From: Pirellula sp. SH-Sr6A
Lineage (GTDB): Bacteria; Planctomycetota; Planctomycetia; Pirellulales; Pirellulaceae
DNA length: 64,000 nt
Assembly (NCBI RefSeq): GCF_001610875.1
Contig: NZ_CP011272.1
Location: 5,003,988 to 5,067,987 of the forward strand
Direction: 5' to 3'
The notes beneath the pieces were generated by a model. That model saw only the letters and a program-made list of their open reading frames with translations. It was not told the origin of the DNA and searched no databases. The translations under genes and the position numbers were made by a program. The number at the start of each line of letters is the position of its first letter. Within the stretch, counting starts at the first letter, position 1. Shown in pieces: positions 44,568-54,853 of this stretch.

Positions 44568-46370
44568 CTACTGAAGCGGCTTCTCTCGCTCTGCGGAAGA
44601 ATCCGCCGCGGGATCGGCTGACGGAGTTGTTGGCTGTGGCGTTGGCGGATCCGAATTCGGCGAGGTGTTCGGTGCAGCGTCTTGTTTCACCGCCTCTGCA
44701 TTGGCCGCTTGCGCTTTGGCCATCTGTTCCTGCATCGCTTTGATTCGATTCTCAACTTGAACGCGAATCTCCTTTTGCTTTTGCGCCTCCTCGGCACGAT
44801 TCTCTTTCTCGTAGATCGCAATGAGTTTATCGCGAGTCTGCATTCTTTCCGGTCCCCGTTCCAACGCTTTGATGTACGCCTCGATTGCCGCCGCGGCGTT
44901 TCCGGATGCTGCCGCAACGTCTCCTTGCGTATCGAGAAACTCGGCGACGTCGGGCGACAAAGCGATGGCGCGATCGATGGTCTCCTTCGCCTTATCCAAA
45001 CGAGGGGGATCGACCTTGGTATAGAGCATCGCGAGATTGTTCAACGCGATCGTCATGGTGGGAAGGTCGGCCAAAACCAGTTCGTAATCGTTGATCGCAG
45101 CGGCGTAATCCCCTCGTCCAAAGGCGGATTCCGCGAGAAGCATTCGGACCGTCGTCGAAGCCCCCTGGCGGGCGATCAATTTGATGAGTTCGTCGCGATT
45201 GGCCTGCGTCGATGTTATCCCAAGTTGACTCAGGAGTGAAAGCTCCGATTGGATGGCAACATTGGTTGGGTCGGCGGCGATGGCAGCATTGAGCGTATCC
45301 ATGGAGGCCTGCCCTCGTCCCTGCGCACTCGACATGCTCATACGGAATTTGATCCGATAGGTGTCGGAAAGTGTTCGCCGCAAATCCGGATGATCGGGAG
45401 CAAGTGTAAGACCTTTTTGAAGCACGGGTACGGTCTCGTCCACGCGATTGGTAATCTGGTAGGCGCGCGCGATCGTCAAGAAAGCCGCTATGCGATCCTC
45501 CTCGCTGATCCGCGGATCGCTGGTCCTGGCACTGAGTCGAGCGATGAGAGCATCGGCCGCGACGATGGCTTGATTCCCCAGCCCTCGTCGAGCGTAGAGG
45601 AGAATCGGTTCCAACTGCAGTTTGGGCTCCTGATCGCTCGCTCGACTTAGGACCCGCGCCGCACCATCGACATCCCCATCCTGTTCCAAAAGCTTCGCGT
45701 AGAGAACGTATAGAAGTGGATCGTATTGGATGCGTGGATTCTCGAGCGAGCACTTGAGATGGTGCTTGATCACCACCGGGTTGATCGCCTCCCCTTGCAC
45801 CGATCTGCGGTACATGTCCTCGGCGAGCCAAGCATGAGCGAGATCGAGCCCCATCGCGTCGGCGGGGGCCAAACTCTCCATCATCGAGCGGGCAACTGCA
45901 ACTTTTCCTTGGCGCAGGTTGTGAACGGCGACGAAGTAACGGGCTTCTTGATTGTCGTCCCCTAACTGCAAGATCCTTTTAAAAAGAAGGTCGATACGGG
46001 CCTCTTCCTCGGGAGTTCGTTCCTTTTGGAATTGATCGGTGTTCTCCGCGGGAGTGCCATCCAACTGAAGCCCCACCGCCTGGCTGGCCTGCTCGCGATA
46101 CCACGCTTTGAGAGACTCCTTCGATCGCAATCGCCCCGCTAGGACGAAACCGCCGAGCGTCATGAGAAGAACGAGCGGGGGTATAATCGCGAGAATCGCC
46201 TTCCAGTTTCGCGTGGCATACCAAGCCCCCAGGAAATCCCATAGTTCGCTGATGAGTTCGGTCGGCCCTAAGGATGACAAATAGCGTAAGGTCCGAAATC
46301 GAACCGGACCGCCCGGAGGTGGAATATCGGACTCAGGCGTTTGGTCGGGGCGGATGCGGGGGTCGTTCAC
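44568..46370 (-). CDS. Membrane-anchored tetratricopeptide-repeat protein
   Basis: 600 residues if started at the GTG at 46370, which has AAGGA eight bases upstream; the ATG at 46481 lies in the upstream gene's terminator and is not credible. One membrane segment (ILAIIPPLVLLMTLGGFVLA, residues about 58-77). After it come many TPR-like helix pairs, including ATNVAIQSELSLLSQLGI-type and MTIALNNLAMLYTKVDPPR repeats. The C-terminus is a K/E/A-rich helix then a Pro/Ser/Thr tail. Role unknown; probably protein-protein interaction at the envelope. Confidence 0.72.
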   Translation of the reverse strand: MNDPRIRPDQTPESDIPPPGGPVRFRTLRYLSSLGPTELISELWDFLGAWYATRNWKAILAIIPPLVLLMTLGGFVLAGRLRSKESLKAWYREQASQAVGLQLDGTPAENTDQFQKERTPEEEARIDLLFKRILQLGDDNQEARYFVAVHNLRQGKVAVARSMMESLAPADAMGLDLAHAWLAEDMYRRSVQGEAINPVVIKHHLKCSLENPRIQYDPLLYVLYAKLLEQDGDVDGAARVLSRASDQEPKLQLEPILLYARRGLGNQAIVAADALIARLSARTSDPRISEEDRIAAFLTIARAYQITNRVDETVPVLQKGLTLAPDHPDLRRTLSDTYRIKFRMSMSSAQGRGQASMDTLNAAIAADPTNVAIQSELSLLSQLGITSTQANRDELIKLIARQGASTTVRMLLAESAFGRGDYAAAINDYELVLADLPTMTIALNNLAMLYTKVDPPRLDKAKETIDRAIALSPDVAEFLDTQGDVAAASGNAAAAIEAYIKALERGPERMQTRDKLIAIYEKENRAEEAQKQKEIRVQVENRIKAMQEQMAKAQAANAEAVKQDAAPNTSPNSDPPTPQPTTPSADPAADSSAEREKPLQ

Positions 46371-46440
46371 GTTTGGGATCCTTGGCGATGCGGTCCCTCC
46401 ATTGTCGACACCAGGACTTGAATTGCAAACCGATTGCCCC

Positions 46441-46475
46441 AGAAAGAGACAGAGCCCAGCGGAATGCTGGGCTCT
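46441..46475 (-). terminator. Hairpin terminator after the DUF1559 gene
   Basis: A perfect 10-bp stem (agagcccagc, 46451-46460, and gctgggctct, 46466-46475) with a 5-base loop lies 43 bases beyond the stop codon of the DUF1559 gene on the minus strand. It is followed there by a pyrimidine-rich stretch (gtctctttct) rather than a pure T-run. It overlaps the open frame upstream of the TPR gene, which supports the later GTG start of that gene. Confidence 0.72.
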
Positions 46476-46517
46476 AACCATTAAAAAGGGGTTTCATTGC
46501 AACGTCTGTAGCGACTG

Positions 46518-47618
46518 TTACTCGTTCATGCTCGCGACCATTCCATCGCTGCGAACGCACAGGAAGTAGAGGACTCGCAGGTCGATGTTCGCGCTCAAGT
46601 ACTGAGTCGATCCGTCTCCCAAACAGGCGTGGGCACCCCCGGTGTGGAAGGAATAGATCTCTCCTTGGTTGGTGCAATTCAAAGCGCAGCGAGGGGCCGT
46701 CAAGTTGCTCGCATTGAGATTCGAAGCGCGGCGAAATCCCGTTGTCGTATCGGTCCACAGATACGCACCGTCGACGGCGATATCGTTGCCCGAGTGCGCC
46801 CACGGTCCGTTCATATACGCCGTGGTGCCACCGGCGTACTCCTCCAGTTGTCGCGCCATTTCCCAACGAGCGGGGCGGGCCGCGGCCTCCGCGATCATAA
46901 TCGTGTTGCTCAATCCGTCCGATACCGAACCGAATCGCGAAAATCGATTGGCAGCCAAGATCCCCAAGACTCCATCGGCTCCGGGGAAGGCGGGATTGCT
47001 TCCCGTCACATTGTTCCAAACCGTCGCGTTATTGGACGCGCGGGTGACCGCCATGTAGTCGGCCGTCGCGGGACGCCAATCCACGCTTCCTGCGAACGTC
47101 GTTCGATCCCCGGAACCAAGCCGCGCTGTGTCGACAAACCGATCGGATCGTGGATTGGACGGGCAGATGTACACGGGAATCACGCTGGAGGCAGCCGGTC
47201 GGTTGACGGGATCAAACCAGTCCAGACGTACGTCATAACCCGTGCCCTGATTCAGCACATTCTGCTGCTCCAGGTACGGAAGGATGGAACCCATGAAACA
47301 CCCCTTGGCATAGTGGGCCCCGCTCAAGCCGGTGGTACCAGCCTTGATGAATTGACTGAGCTCCGTGACCGGAGAGGTGAAGGTCTGCGTGTTGGTGTAT
47401 TGAACGCTCGACGGGGGGAGCTTGCGATTGGCAGACTCGAAATTGTGAATGGCCAGCCCAAGCTGGCGAATGTTATTGGAGCAAGCCATTCGGCGAGCCG
47501 CCTCCCGGGCTGCTTGCACGGCCGGGAGCAACAACCCAACCAAAATACCGATGATCGCAATAACCACCAACAACTCCACCAGCGTAAAACCGCGGCGTGG
47601 TCGACGAAAGAAAGGCAT
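46518..47618 (-). CDS. DUF1559 prepilin-like protein
   Basis: 366 residues. The N-terminus is a type IV pilin-like signal ([20 protein letters not shown]) with cleavage expected before FTLVELL; the Glu at position 5 of the mature part is present. The next segment, [19 protein letters not shown], and the C-terminal [19 protein letters not shown] (the H-x-G-G-A-H ... DG motif) define the DUF1559 family, which is massively expanded in planctomycetes. It is a single gene with its own terminator. Confidence 0.94.
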   Translation of the reverse strand: MPFFRRPRRGFTLVELLVVIAIIGILVGLLLPAVQAAREAARRMACSNNIRQLGLAIHNFESANRKLPPSSVQYTNTQTFTSPVTELSQFIKAGTTGLSGAHYAKGCFMGSILPYLEQQNVLNQGTGYDVRLDWFDPVNRPAASSVIPVYICPSNPRSDRFVDTARLGSGDRTTFAGSVDWRPATADYMAVTRASNNATVWNNVTGSNPAFPGADGVLGILAANRFSRFGSVSDGLSNTIMIAEAAARPARWEMARQLEEYAGGTTAYMNGPWAHSGNDIAVDGAYLWTDTTTGFRRASNLNASNLTAPRCALNCTNQGEIYSFHTGGAHACLGDGSTQYLSANIDLRVLYFLCVRSDGMVASMNE

Positions 47619-47938
47619 AACTACTCCGATATAAAAATCGAAATTCGGAAAGAAGATAGCGGCCGCCGTGCCAAGAAAGGAACCGTGCCCTGGAGAAGAA
47701 GGGAACGGAATCTCTGTAGAGTAGCGGGCTTCGGAAAGTCTTCAACAGACCTTCACCCAAGATTCACGCTTCACACCACTCGCTTAAGAGGTTTCTCCCC
47801 AGATCGGGCGAGCGGAGGTGGAAAACACCTCCATCATCCGGCCGCCAAGCGAACTATGCGACCGTAAGTTGCCGGCTGAACGGACTGTTCTGGGATCGCA
47901 AATTTTTTTCGATAGGCACCGGTTTTTTTACCGCCGCC
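47619..47938. other. Intergenic region without recognised gene
   Basis: 320 bases between the DUF1559 gene and yjbQ, both on the minus strand. It contains two T-runs at about 47903-47909 and 47923-47929 (A-runs on the minus strand), neither preceded by a convincing stem. A GGAG ribosome-binding site sits just before the DUF1559 start. No ORF with protein-like composition or RNA gene was found. Confidence 0.6.
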
Positions 47939-48367
47939 CTAGGCTCGCTCGATTCCCATCAACGTTAAGACGATCGACCGCGGAGTTGCCTGATTGCGAT
48001 GCTCGCAAAGGTAGATGCCTTGCCACGTCCCCAAGGCGAGGCGGCCAGCGGTGACGGGAATCTGCAAACTGCAGCCTATCAAAGTCGACTTCACATGAGC
48101 GGGCATGTCATCGGGCCCCTCCATGGTGTGAATGTAGTTCAAGGATTCGGGGGCCACGTGATCCAGGGCCAATTCCATATCGACTCGAACATCCGGATCC
48201 GCGTTTTCATTGATACTCAAGCTGGCAGATGTGTGCTGAAGAAAGCAATGTAGCGTTCCGACCTGGATTTTCCTTAACTCGGGAAGGGACTCCAGGATTT
48301 TTTCCGTGATGAGATGGCAGCCTCTGCGCACCGCCGGAAACTGGATTCGGGTTTGATAGAACTGCAT
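47939..48367 (-). CDS. yjbQ: YjbQ / UPF0047 family protein
   Basis: 142 residues from the ATG at 48367; the frame upstream is not conserved-looking. Family motifs are TLHCFLQHTSASLSINENAD, DMELALDHVAPE and GRLALGTWQGIYLCEHR. Members are about 135-140 residues and carry conserved His residues; thiamine phosphate synthase activity has been reported for some, but the main role is unsettled. It is divergent from mdh across 126 bases. Confidence 0.92.
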   Translation of the reverse strand: MQFYQTRIQFPAVRRGCHLITEKILESLPELRKIQVGTLHCFLQHTSASLSINENADPDVRVDMELALDHVAPESLNYIHTMEGPDDMPAHVKSTLIGCSLQIPVTAGRLALGTWQGIYLCEHRNQATPRSIVLTLMGIERA

Positions 48368-48412
48368 GGGGAAGCGGTTTGCCGATCTCTCGGGATATTC
48401 AATGCCTCTTGA

Positions 48413-49444
<1,032 letters not shown>

Positions 49445-49604
49445 CTTCTTCTGTTCAAATGCAAGCATTCGGTCGGACGGAGCGCCGACCGAATTTCTTC
49501 CTGCATACGCCATTGACGGCACGGGATTTCCTCCTCTAAAACCTTCACCATCCCAGCCGCGACCCCACGCGACTCCACGAATAGGCACTCACAGGAACCT
49601 TTCG

Positions 49605-50417
49605 ATGAATCGACTTCCTACTCTGCTGGCTCCGTCCGTTTCCTACTCCGACCGAAAGCCAGCCGTAGGATTACCGATCGATGATTTCGAAGCCTCTCTG
49701 CCCATCGAGGTTGCCCACCAAATCTTCTTGCCCCAAAGCTTCACACCCACCTACGACTACCCGTTGGTCGTCTGGCTTCATAGTGACGACAGCAGTGAGA
49801 TGGAATTGACTCCGGTCATGGAGTCCCTGAGCGATCAGAACTACATCGGTGTCGCTCCCCGAGCAAATATTCGGAGCCATGCGAAGCGTCGCGTTTTTCG
49901 CTGGGGCGATACCCGCGCTGACTATGCGTACGCGGAAGACATCGTTTGGGAGTGCATTGCAGCTGCCCTGGAAACCCTGCCCGTCCATCCTGGTCGAATC
50001 TTTCTCGCTGGCTTTGGCCGAGGCGGGACCCTCGCACAATGGATTGGATTGCAGTACGCCGAACGGATCGCAGGTGTGGTGTCGTTAAGCGGCCCCGCGC
50101 CAGTCTTGGGTGGTTCGCTTTCCAACTGGAAAGACGCGCGAGACCTACCTTTCTTATTCGCGCAACGCAAGGGCTCCAACCTTTGCTCGGAACAATGCTT
50201 GAACCAGGCGATGCGTCTAGCTCACCGCGCCGCATTGAACTACACATTCTGGCAACTTCAAAGTGAACTGGATTCCTTTGACGAATCGGACGAACTCTCG
50301 ACCGCGATGCTTCTCGCTGCGAATCGTTTCATGATGAGTATCGTCACCGGTTCGCCTTGCAACCTGGCCCCAGAACCATCCCGCGATCAATGGGTCGGGC
50401 CCTTCGGAATCAACTGA
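49605..50417 (+). CDS. Alpha/beta hydrolase (phospholipase/carboxylesterase-like) without nucleophile serine
   Basis: 270 residues from the ATG at 49605 (AGGA upstream). The fold is clear: YDYPLVVWLHSDDSSEMEL (oxyanion strand) and RIFLAGFGRGGTLAQWIGLQ (nucleophile elbow). In active esterases the elbow is GFSQGG; here Gly138 takes the place of serine, so normal ester hydrolysis is not expected. It is coupled to the following ABC ATPase gene: its TGA shares a base with the next ATG. Confidence 0.8.
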   Translation: MNRLPTLLAPSVSYSDRKPAVGLPIDDFEASLPIEVAHQIFLPQSFTPTYDYPLVVWLHSDDSSEMELTPVMESLSDQNYIGVAPRANIRSHAKRRVFRWGDTRADYAYAEDIVWECIAAALETLPVHPGRIFLAGFGRGGTLAQWIGLQYAERIAGVVSLSGPAPVLGGSLSNWKDARDLPFLFAQRKGSNLCSEQCLNQAMRLAHRAALNYTFWQLQSELDSFDESDELSTAMLLAANRFMMSIVTGSPCNLAPEPSRDQWVGPFGIN

Positions 50418-51220
50418 TGCCCGAGCCTCTTGCTGAGCTCTCCGATGTGGCGGTCGAACGAAATGGTGTCCGTTTGCTTGGAATTCCGTTTCTCCGCATC
50501 GAATCGGGAAAACATTGTGTTGTTTTCGGCCCCAATGGATCGGGCAAATCAACCCTCCTGAAACTGCTGATGCGGTTCCATTACCCATCGGTCCTGGAAC
50601 AATCGACCGGGACGGTGAAGCTTTTCGGCCAAGAAGATTGGAATGTTTGGGAGCTCCGGAAAAAACTGGGATTCGTTTCGTCGGAAATCGATTTTCATTT
50701 CACCTCAGGCCGAAGCGGCCGACTGACGCCTCTCCAAGCAGTTCTCACGGGATTCGATTCCTCGGAATTGGAGACGACCGAACAGCAAAACACACCCGAG
50801 CGGATCGAAGCAGCCCAACGCTGGCTCCGCTTTTTTGAATTGGACCCCAGCAGCGTCAAACATGTTGCTTGGCTTTCCACGGGTGAACGACGTCGCGTGA
50901 TGCTCGCTCGCGCCATGGTGCTGAACCCCCAAGCTCTCCTGCTCGATGAACCAACCGCTGGACTCGACTTGCTATCCCGAAGTCGCTTGCTGACTCGATT
51001 GTCCGCCATGGCCGAGCAGGGAATTCAACTACTGCTAGTGACACACCATCTCGAAGAAGTCATCCCACAACTCGAACGTGTCGTCATGCTGAAATGCGGC
51101 GCGATCTTTTCCGATATGCCGAAGCGTGAATCCTTTCGAAGCGAGCATCTCTCAAAACTATTTGATGCACCTGTGTTGGCAGAGGAGCATGCGACGGGTT
51201 GGCATGCTCGATTGGGCTGA
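50417..51220 (+). CDS. ABC transporter ATP-binding protein
   Basis: 267 residues from the ATG at 50417. Walker A GPNGSGKST (38-46), signature LSTGERRRVMLARAM, Walker B ALLLDEPTAGLD and H-loop LLVTHHLEEV. No membrane segments. The closest resemblance is to ModF-type or stand-alone ATPases. No permease is next to it; the preceding gene, a hydrolase homologue, is translationally coupled, which suggests the two products work together. Confidence 0.88.
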   Translation: MPEPLAELSDVAVERNGVRLLGIPFLRIESGKHCVVFGPNGSGKSTLLKLLMRFHYPSVLEQSTGTVKLFGQEDWNVWELRKKLGFVSSEIDFHFTSGRSGRLTPLQAVLTGFDSSELETTEQQNTPERIEAAQRWLRFFELDPSSVKHVAWLSTGERRRVMLARAMVLNPQALLLDEPTAGLDLLSRSRLLTRLSAMAEQGIQLLLVTHHLEEVIPQLERVVMLKCGAIFSDMPKRESFRSEHLSKLFDAPVLAEEHATGWHARLG

Positions 51221-51456
51221 CCCAGGCTCCGATCTTCTTTGAAATCGCCAGCGGGCTTTGCCTCGCGAGCACCCTCGGCCGCGCATATGGATTAATCGGT
51301 TCAACCGTCCCATCTGCGCGGACTGCTAAGGGACGCATACCAAGTCGATTTGCGTCCAGCGATGGCATGACCTACGGTTCAGCGCCAGCTTCGTCGACCT
51401 GCCAGAGATTCGTCCGAAGGTGGCTTGAGCCCCAATCTTCCCGCGAGGATGCCATC

Positions 51457-52488
51457 ATGTCGAACCAGTCCAACGAATCGCTCCCCTACTCTCACATACC
51501 CACCTCGGTCTTCCTGCCGCGCGTTCCCAGAAAGCCTCCGACCTCTAGCAGCGCCGACCTAGCGATCGCACCATTCCGTACCCCGGAACAATCCATTGAC
51601 GGCAACGAGATAGAGAGGAAGCTCGAGTCGCGCCTACTGGAAATTGAAAGATCGCGACATGAGTTCCTTCAGACAGAAACGCAACGTCCCGAGCCCCTAC
51701 ACTCTCCGTTGCCTCCTCTACCCGAAACGAGAGTCTGGGGAGTTCGATTCCATGCGATCACCATGGAAGAAACGCTCGACCGCCTGGAAGCCATCGTCGC
51801 CGCCGGCAAGCCTAGTGTCGCGATTACCGCAAACTTGAACTATGCCATGCTTTGCGACAAACACCCAAGATTGCGGGCTTTCACCGAGCGCGCGGCACTG
51901 GTCCTTTGCGATGGAAAACCGGTTCAGTGGAGAAGCCGCTTGGAACGAGTCCAGCTTCCGGAACGGGTTACCGGAGCCGATTTGATCTACCGTATCGCAG
52001 AACGAAGCGCGAGGACCAAGCTTCGCATTTTTCTCTATGGGGCTGCAGAAGGAATCGCGGAGAAGGCCGCGCGCGTTCTCACCGAAAAGTACCCGGGTTG
52101 CTGCATTGCCGGAGTTCTCTGCCCGCCCTTCCGAACGTTAAGCGAGAAAGAAAAGCAGGACCAGATTCAAAGCATTCGCGACTCCAAGCCGGATGTTCTC
52201 CTCATTGCGCTCGGGCAGCCCAAAGGGGAATTCTGGATCGAAGACAACTTGGAGGCTTTGCAAGTCCCGCTCGCTATCCAAGTCGGAGCATCCTTTGACT
52301 TCGTGGCAGGGAAAGCCAAGCGAGCACCCCGCCTACTCCAAACCGTTGGAGCGGAGTGGCTCTATCGAACCTTTACCGATCCACGGCGTCTCGCACCTCG
52401 CTATGCGCAAAACGCCTGGTTCTTGGGCAAATCGCTGCACCGCGACTTGGTCCGATGGTTTGATGCCGCGTTCAGCACAACGGCGTAG
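51457..52488 (+). CDS. WecG/TagA/CpsF family glycosyltransferase
   Basis: 343 residues from the ATG at 51457 (GAGG upstream). The family domain starts at about residue 90: VWGVRFHAITMEETLDRLEA, then TANLNYAMLCDKHPRLRAFT, VTGADLIYRIAERSARTKLR and IFLYGAAEGIAEKAARVL. The C-terminus has APRLLQTVGAEWLYRTFTDP, the tail that helps active-site closure in TagA. The first about 85 residues are an unusual Ser/Pro/Glu-rich extension. It likely transfers a sugar such as ManNAc to a lipid carrier for surface polymer; substrate unknown. Confidence 0.88.
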   Translation: MSNQSNESLPYSHIPTSVFLPRVPRKPPTSSSADLAIAPFRTPEQSIDGNEIERKLESRLLEIERSRHEFLQTETQRPEPLHSPLPPLPETRVWGVRFHAITMEETLDRLEAIVAAGKPSVAITANLNYAMLCDKHPRLRAFTERAALVLCDGKPVQWRSRLERVQLPERVTGADLIYRIAERSARTKLRIFLYGAAEGIAEKAARVLTEKYPGCCIAGVLCPPFRTLSEKEKQDQIQSIRDSKPDVLLIALGQPKGEFWIEDNLEALQVPLAIQVGASFDFVAGKAKRAPRLLQTVGAEWLYRTFTDPRRLAPRYAQNAWFLGKSLHRDLVRWFDAAFSTTA

Positions 52489-52501
52489 CTCCCGACGGAA
52501 A

Positions 52502-53008
52502 CTACTTCTTTCCAAGCCTTCGTTTGGATTCGAAGAACTCGGTCAACAATCGACCGCACTCCTCTGCCAAAATACCGCCATAGACGTCGCAACGGTGGTT
52601 GAGGCGGCTGTCGGTCAGCAAGTGATAAAGAGAGTCGACGGCCCCTGCTTTGGGGTCGAAGGCTCCGTAGAAGACACGAGGAATACGGGCCTGTAGGATC
52701 GCGCCCGCGCACATCGGACATGGCTCCAACGTGACGTAGAGTTCGCACTCCTCGAGCCGCCACGAATGCAACTGCGCAGCGGCTTGCGTGATAGCGATCA
52801 TCTCGGCATGGGCGGTGGGATCGGCCAGCTGTTCACGCTGGTTGTAGGCAGCGGCAATAATGGAGTGCCGATGCACGATGATGGCGCCGACCGGCACTTC
52901 GTCTTCGAGGGACGCCTGCTGTGCTAGTTCGATGGCCCGTCGCATGAAATGCTCGGCACCAAAAGGAAGCGGCTCAGGTGGTTCACTTCTCTGCAAGTCC
53001 ACTTTCAA
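52502..53008 (-). CDS. tadA: tRNA adenosine(34) deaminase
   Basis: 168 residues. Deaminates the wobble adenosine of tRNA-Arg to inosine. Zinc/catalytic motif HAEMIAI (His67, Glu69) and PCPMC (Cys97, Cys100) in order, with [13 protein letters not shown] earlier, typical of TadA. The 5' end overlaps the preceding gene's end by 26 bases. It is convergent with the glycosyltransferase gene, only 13 bases apart. Confidence 0.94.
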   Translation of the reverse strand: MKVDLQRSEPPEPLPFGAEHFMRRAIELAQQASLEDEVPVGAIIVHRHSIIAAAYNQREQLADPTAHAEMIAITQAAAQLHSWRLEECELYVTLEPCPMCAGAILQARIPRVFYGAFDPKAGAVDSLYHLLTDSRLNHRCDVYGGILAEECGRLLTEFFESKRRLGKK

Positions 53009-53657
53009 TCACCTCGAGGAAGACTTGCGAAACGCTCTTTGTGAACTCTTCTTTTGGAATTTGGAATCGATCGCACATCGTGGATATTCGGCTCATGAAC
53101 TCCCGAAGACTTGACTCATCGATGTCGTCCCTCGGCTTGAGCCGCCCTGATGGATGTTCCTTCACACAGACGTTTTGAGTTCCAAATTCCATATCCTGCA
53201 TGTTCAATCGCCCCGTGGCCGCGCAGTGGAGCCAGCGATCGCAGGTGAGTGCGAATTCAGCCTTTTCTTCCGCCGAAAGTTCGGAGCGTTGCGCGATCAA
53301 ATTCAATTGCTCCACGGCACCCCATTGAAGGATAGTGCTCTCGGTGAGACGGATCCCCAGTCGCGTGAGCTGACGGCCAGTGAGTTCTTCTCGCTCCATC
53401 TGGCCGGCAACGTCATCCAGTTTGGAAATGATCGACTGCCGATCCCCTTGGCTCAGAAGGGATTGTTCCACCCAAGGTATCAATTGCTCGCGAACCGAGC
53501 GGGCAGCCGCCTTTCCTTGATTCCCCATCAACATGATCGACATGTAGACGAAGAATATGCTCACGCCGACCAACAAGAAAATCCCGAGGACCACGCAGGC
53601 TGGTCCGAGAGATACATCTTTGGTTCCCTCTTCCGAAGGCATGGATGCTTTGGCCAT
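52983..53657 (-). CDS. Unrecognised single-pass membrane protein
   Basis: 224 residues. One membrane segment at about residues 18-42 ([20 protein letters not shown]); the rest is soluble and mostly helical, with a [20 protein letters not shown] segment and no named domain seen. Overlaps tadA by 26 bases and follows greA after 8 bases, so it is probably cotranscribed with both. Function not recognised. Confidence 0.65.
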   Translation of the reverse strand: MAKASMPSEEGTKDVSLGPACVVLGIFLLVGVSIFFVYMSIMLMGNQGKAAARSVREQLIPWVEQSLLSQGDRQSIISKLDDVAGQMEREELTGRQLTRLGIRLTESTILQWGAVEQLNLIAQRSELSAEEKAEFALTCDRWLHCAATGRLNMQDMEFGTQNVCVKEHPSGRLKPRDDIDESSLREFMSRISTMCDRFQIPKEEFTKSVSQVFLEVIESGLAEK

Positions 53658-53665
53658 AGTCCGGC

Positions 53666-54142
53666 TTATTCCTCGAATGCAATGGAGAGGACTTCGTATT
53701 TGAGAGTACCCCTCGGAGCTTGAATCTCGACCGTTTCGCCGACCTTTTTGCCCATCAGGGCAACGCCGAAAGGACTGCTCGAGAGAATCTTCCCGTTCTC
53801 ATAGTCTTCGTCGCCGGCGCCAACGAGCGTGTAGACCTCTTCATCGCCCCACGAGTCCTTTAATTTCACTGTCGCTCCAAAAGCGACTTGATCCTTTGGC
53901 AAAGCACTTGTGTCGACGATGTGCGCGCGACTCAGCTTGGATTTGAGAGCATTGATCTTTGCCTGCAGCATTCCTTGGTTCTCTCGCTGCGCGTGATATT
54001 CCGCGTTTTCCTTGAGATCCCCCTCGGCTCGCGCATCGGCAATCTTCTCCGCAATCAGCGGCATTTCGACCGTTTCCAGCCTCTCAATCTCTGCCTTGAT
54101 CCGGTTGTATCCATCCCGAGTCATCGACACGAATTCAGTCAT
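53666..54142 (-). CDS. greA: Transcription elongation factor GreA
   Basis: Rescues backtracked RNA polymerase by stimulating RNA cleavage. 158 residues from the ATG at 54142, which has AAGGAG about 10 bases upstream; an ATG six codons earlier lacks a ribosome-binding site. Coiled-coil tip with [20 protein letters not shown] (acidic residues at the tip) and C-terminal domain with [19 protein letters not shown] terminator-like hairpin with a T-run lies in its leader, just before the ribosome-binding site. Confidence 0.95.
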   Translation of the reverse strand: MTEFVSMTRDGYNRIKAEIERLETVEMPLIAEKIADARAEGDLKENAEYHAQRENQGMLQAKINALKSKLSRAHIVDTSALPKDQVAFGATVKLKDSWGDEEVYTLVGAGDEDYENGKILSSSPFGVALMGKKVGETVEIQAPRGTLKYEVLSIAFEE

Positions 54143-54163
54143 CTCTCTCTTCTCCTTCAACGC

Positions 54164-54208
54164 AAAAAAAGATGCGACTTAACTCCCTGTCGGGAAAAAA
54201 GTCGCATC
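54164..54208 (-). promoter_or_regulatory. Attenuator-like terminator hairpin in the greA leader
   Basis: On the minus strand an outer 10-bp stem (gatgcgactt, 54171-54180, and aagtcgcatc, 54199-54208) encloses a smaller inner stem (tccc/ggga). The hairpin is followed by seven T (54170-54164) and only then by the greA ribosome-binding site. No gene lies upstream on this strand, so the terminator cannot serve an upstream gene; it sits between the greA promoter and its start. E. coli greA has a comparable leader terminator that makes the GraL RNA. Confidence 0.8.
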
Positions 54209-54255
54209 AGATCGGTTGGTTATTGTAATCGTTTGGCGCCGGCCTAGCCGCAAGC

Positions 54256-54283
54256 ATCATTCTCGACCTACACAAAAAGTCAA
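54256..54283 (-). promoter_or_regulatory. Predicted greA promoter
   Basis: On the minus strand TTGACT (54283-54278) and AATGAT (54261-54256) are 16 bases apart; the -35 matches consensus at 5 of 6 positions and the -10 at 4 of 6. Transcription would start near 54249 and give a leader of about 105 bases that includes the hairpin at 54164-54208. Confidence 0.5.
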
Positions 54284-54430
54284 GCCCTGAGAAGGTTTCT
54301 CGCCATCCCGGAGAATGGCTGACTAACGATTTTTCGGAATGAATAAGCTGGTATTCCGATATACTTGGGATCTATCGAGGGAGCGCGTGGCACCCGAGAT
54401 CACACAAATCCACTCTTTCCAATCAGTCCT

Positions 54431-54853
54431 ATGCCGATCTCGATTCGCAAAGGGAAAGCGTTGGAGTCGCTCAACCTGACTCCGCTGATCGATGTCGTCT
54501 TCCTGCTCCTCATCTTCTTTCTCGTCGCAACCCGCTTTGCCCAAGAAGACCGAGAACTGGCCGTCCAACTCCCCTCGGCCGCCAATGCGCTACCGATGAC
54601 CCTGGAACCTAACGAGTTGGTCGTTCACGTGGATCGTCAAGGAATTTACACCGTCAATGGAAAGACCTTGAACCTGCGGGAGCTTGAAGTTGTTTTGCGA
54701 CAATCGGTCGCGGACAACCCGATCGGACAAGTGGTTATCATTCGCGCGGACAAATCCGCGGAGGTGCAAACGGTGGTTTACGTCATGGACTTGTGCACCA
54801 AGCTCTGTGTCCCAAAATACAAAATCGCCACGGAGCCGGAACCAGAACCATGA
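54431..54853 (+). CDS. exbD: ExbD/TolR-like biopolymer transport protein
   Basis: 140 residues from the ATG at 54431. N-terminal ESLNLTPLIDVVFLLLIFFL contains the membrane helix with the essential proton-carrying Asp. The periplasmic part has VVHVDRQGIYTVNGKTLN and a VIIRADKSAEVQTVV segment. ExbD normally works with ExbB as a proton-driven motor, but no exbB gene is in the window. Its last four bases overlap the next gene (ATGA), so the two are coupled. Confidence 0.92.
   Translation: MPISIRKGKALESLNLTPLIDVVFLLLIFFLVATRFAQEDRELAVQLPSAANALPMTLEPNELVVHVDRQGIYTVNGKTLNLRELEVVLRQSVADNPIGQVVIIRADKSAEVQTVVYVMDLCTKLCVPKYKIATEPEPEP

Noticed and set aside
46371-46481. ATG start at 46481 for the TPR gene.
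   Set aside because: The added 37 residues are encoded by the terminator hairpin of the upstream gene; the GTG at 46370 has a good ribosome-binding site.
46629-47867. A 412-codon open frame on the plus strand opposite the DUF1559 gene.
   Set aside because: The minus-strand product has a prepilin signal and DUF1559 motifs; the plus-strand frame has none.
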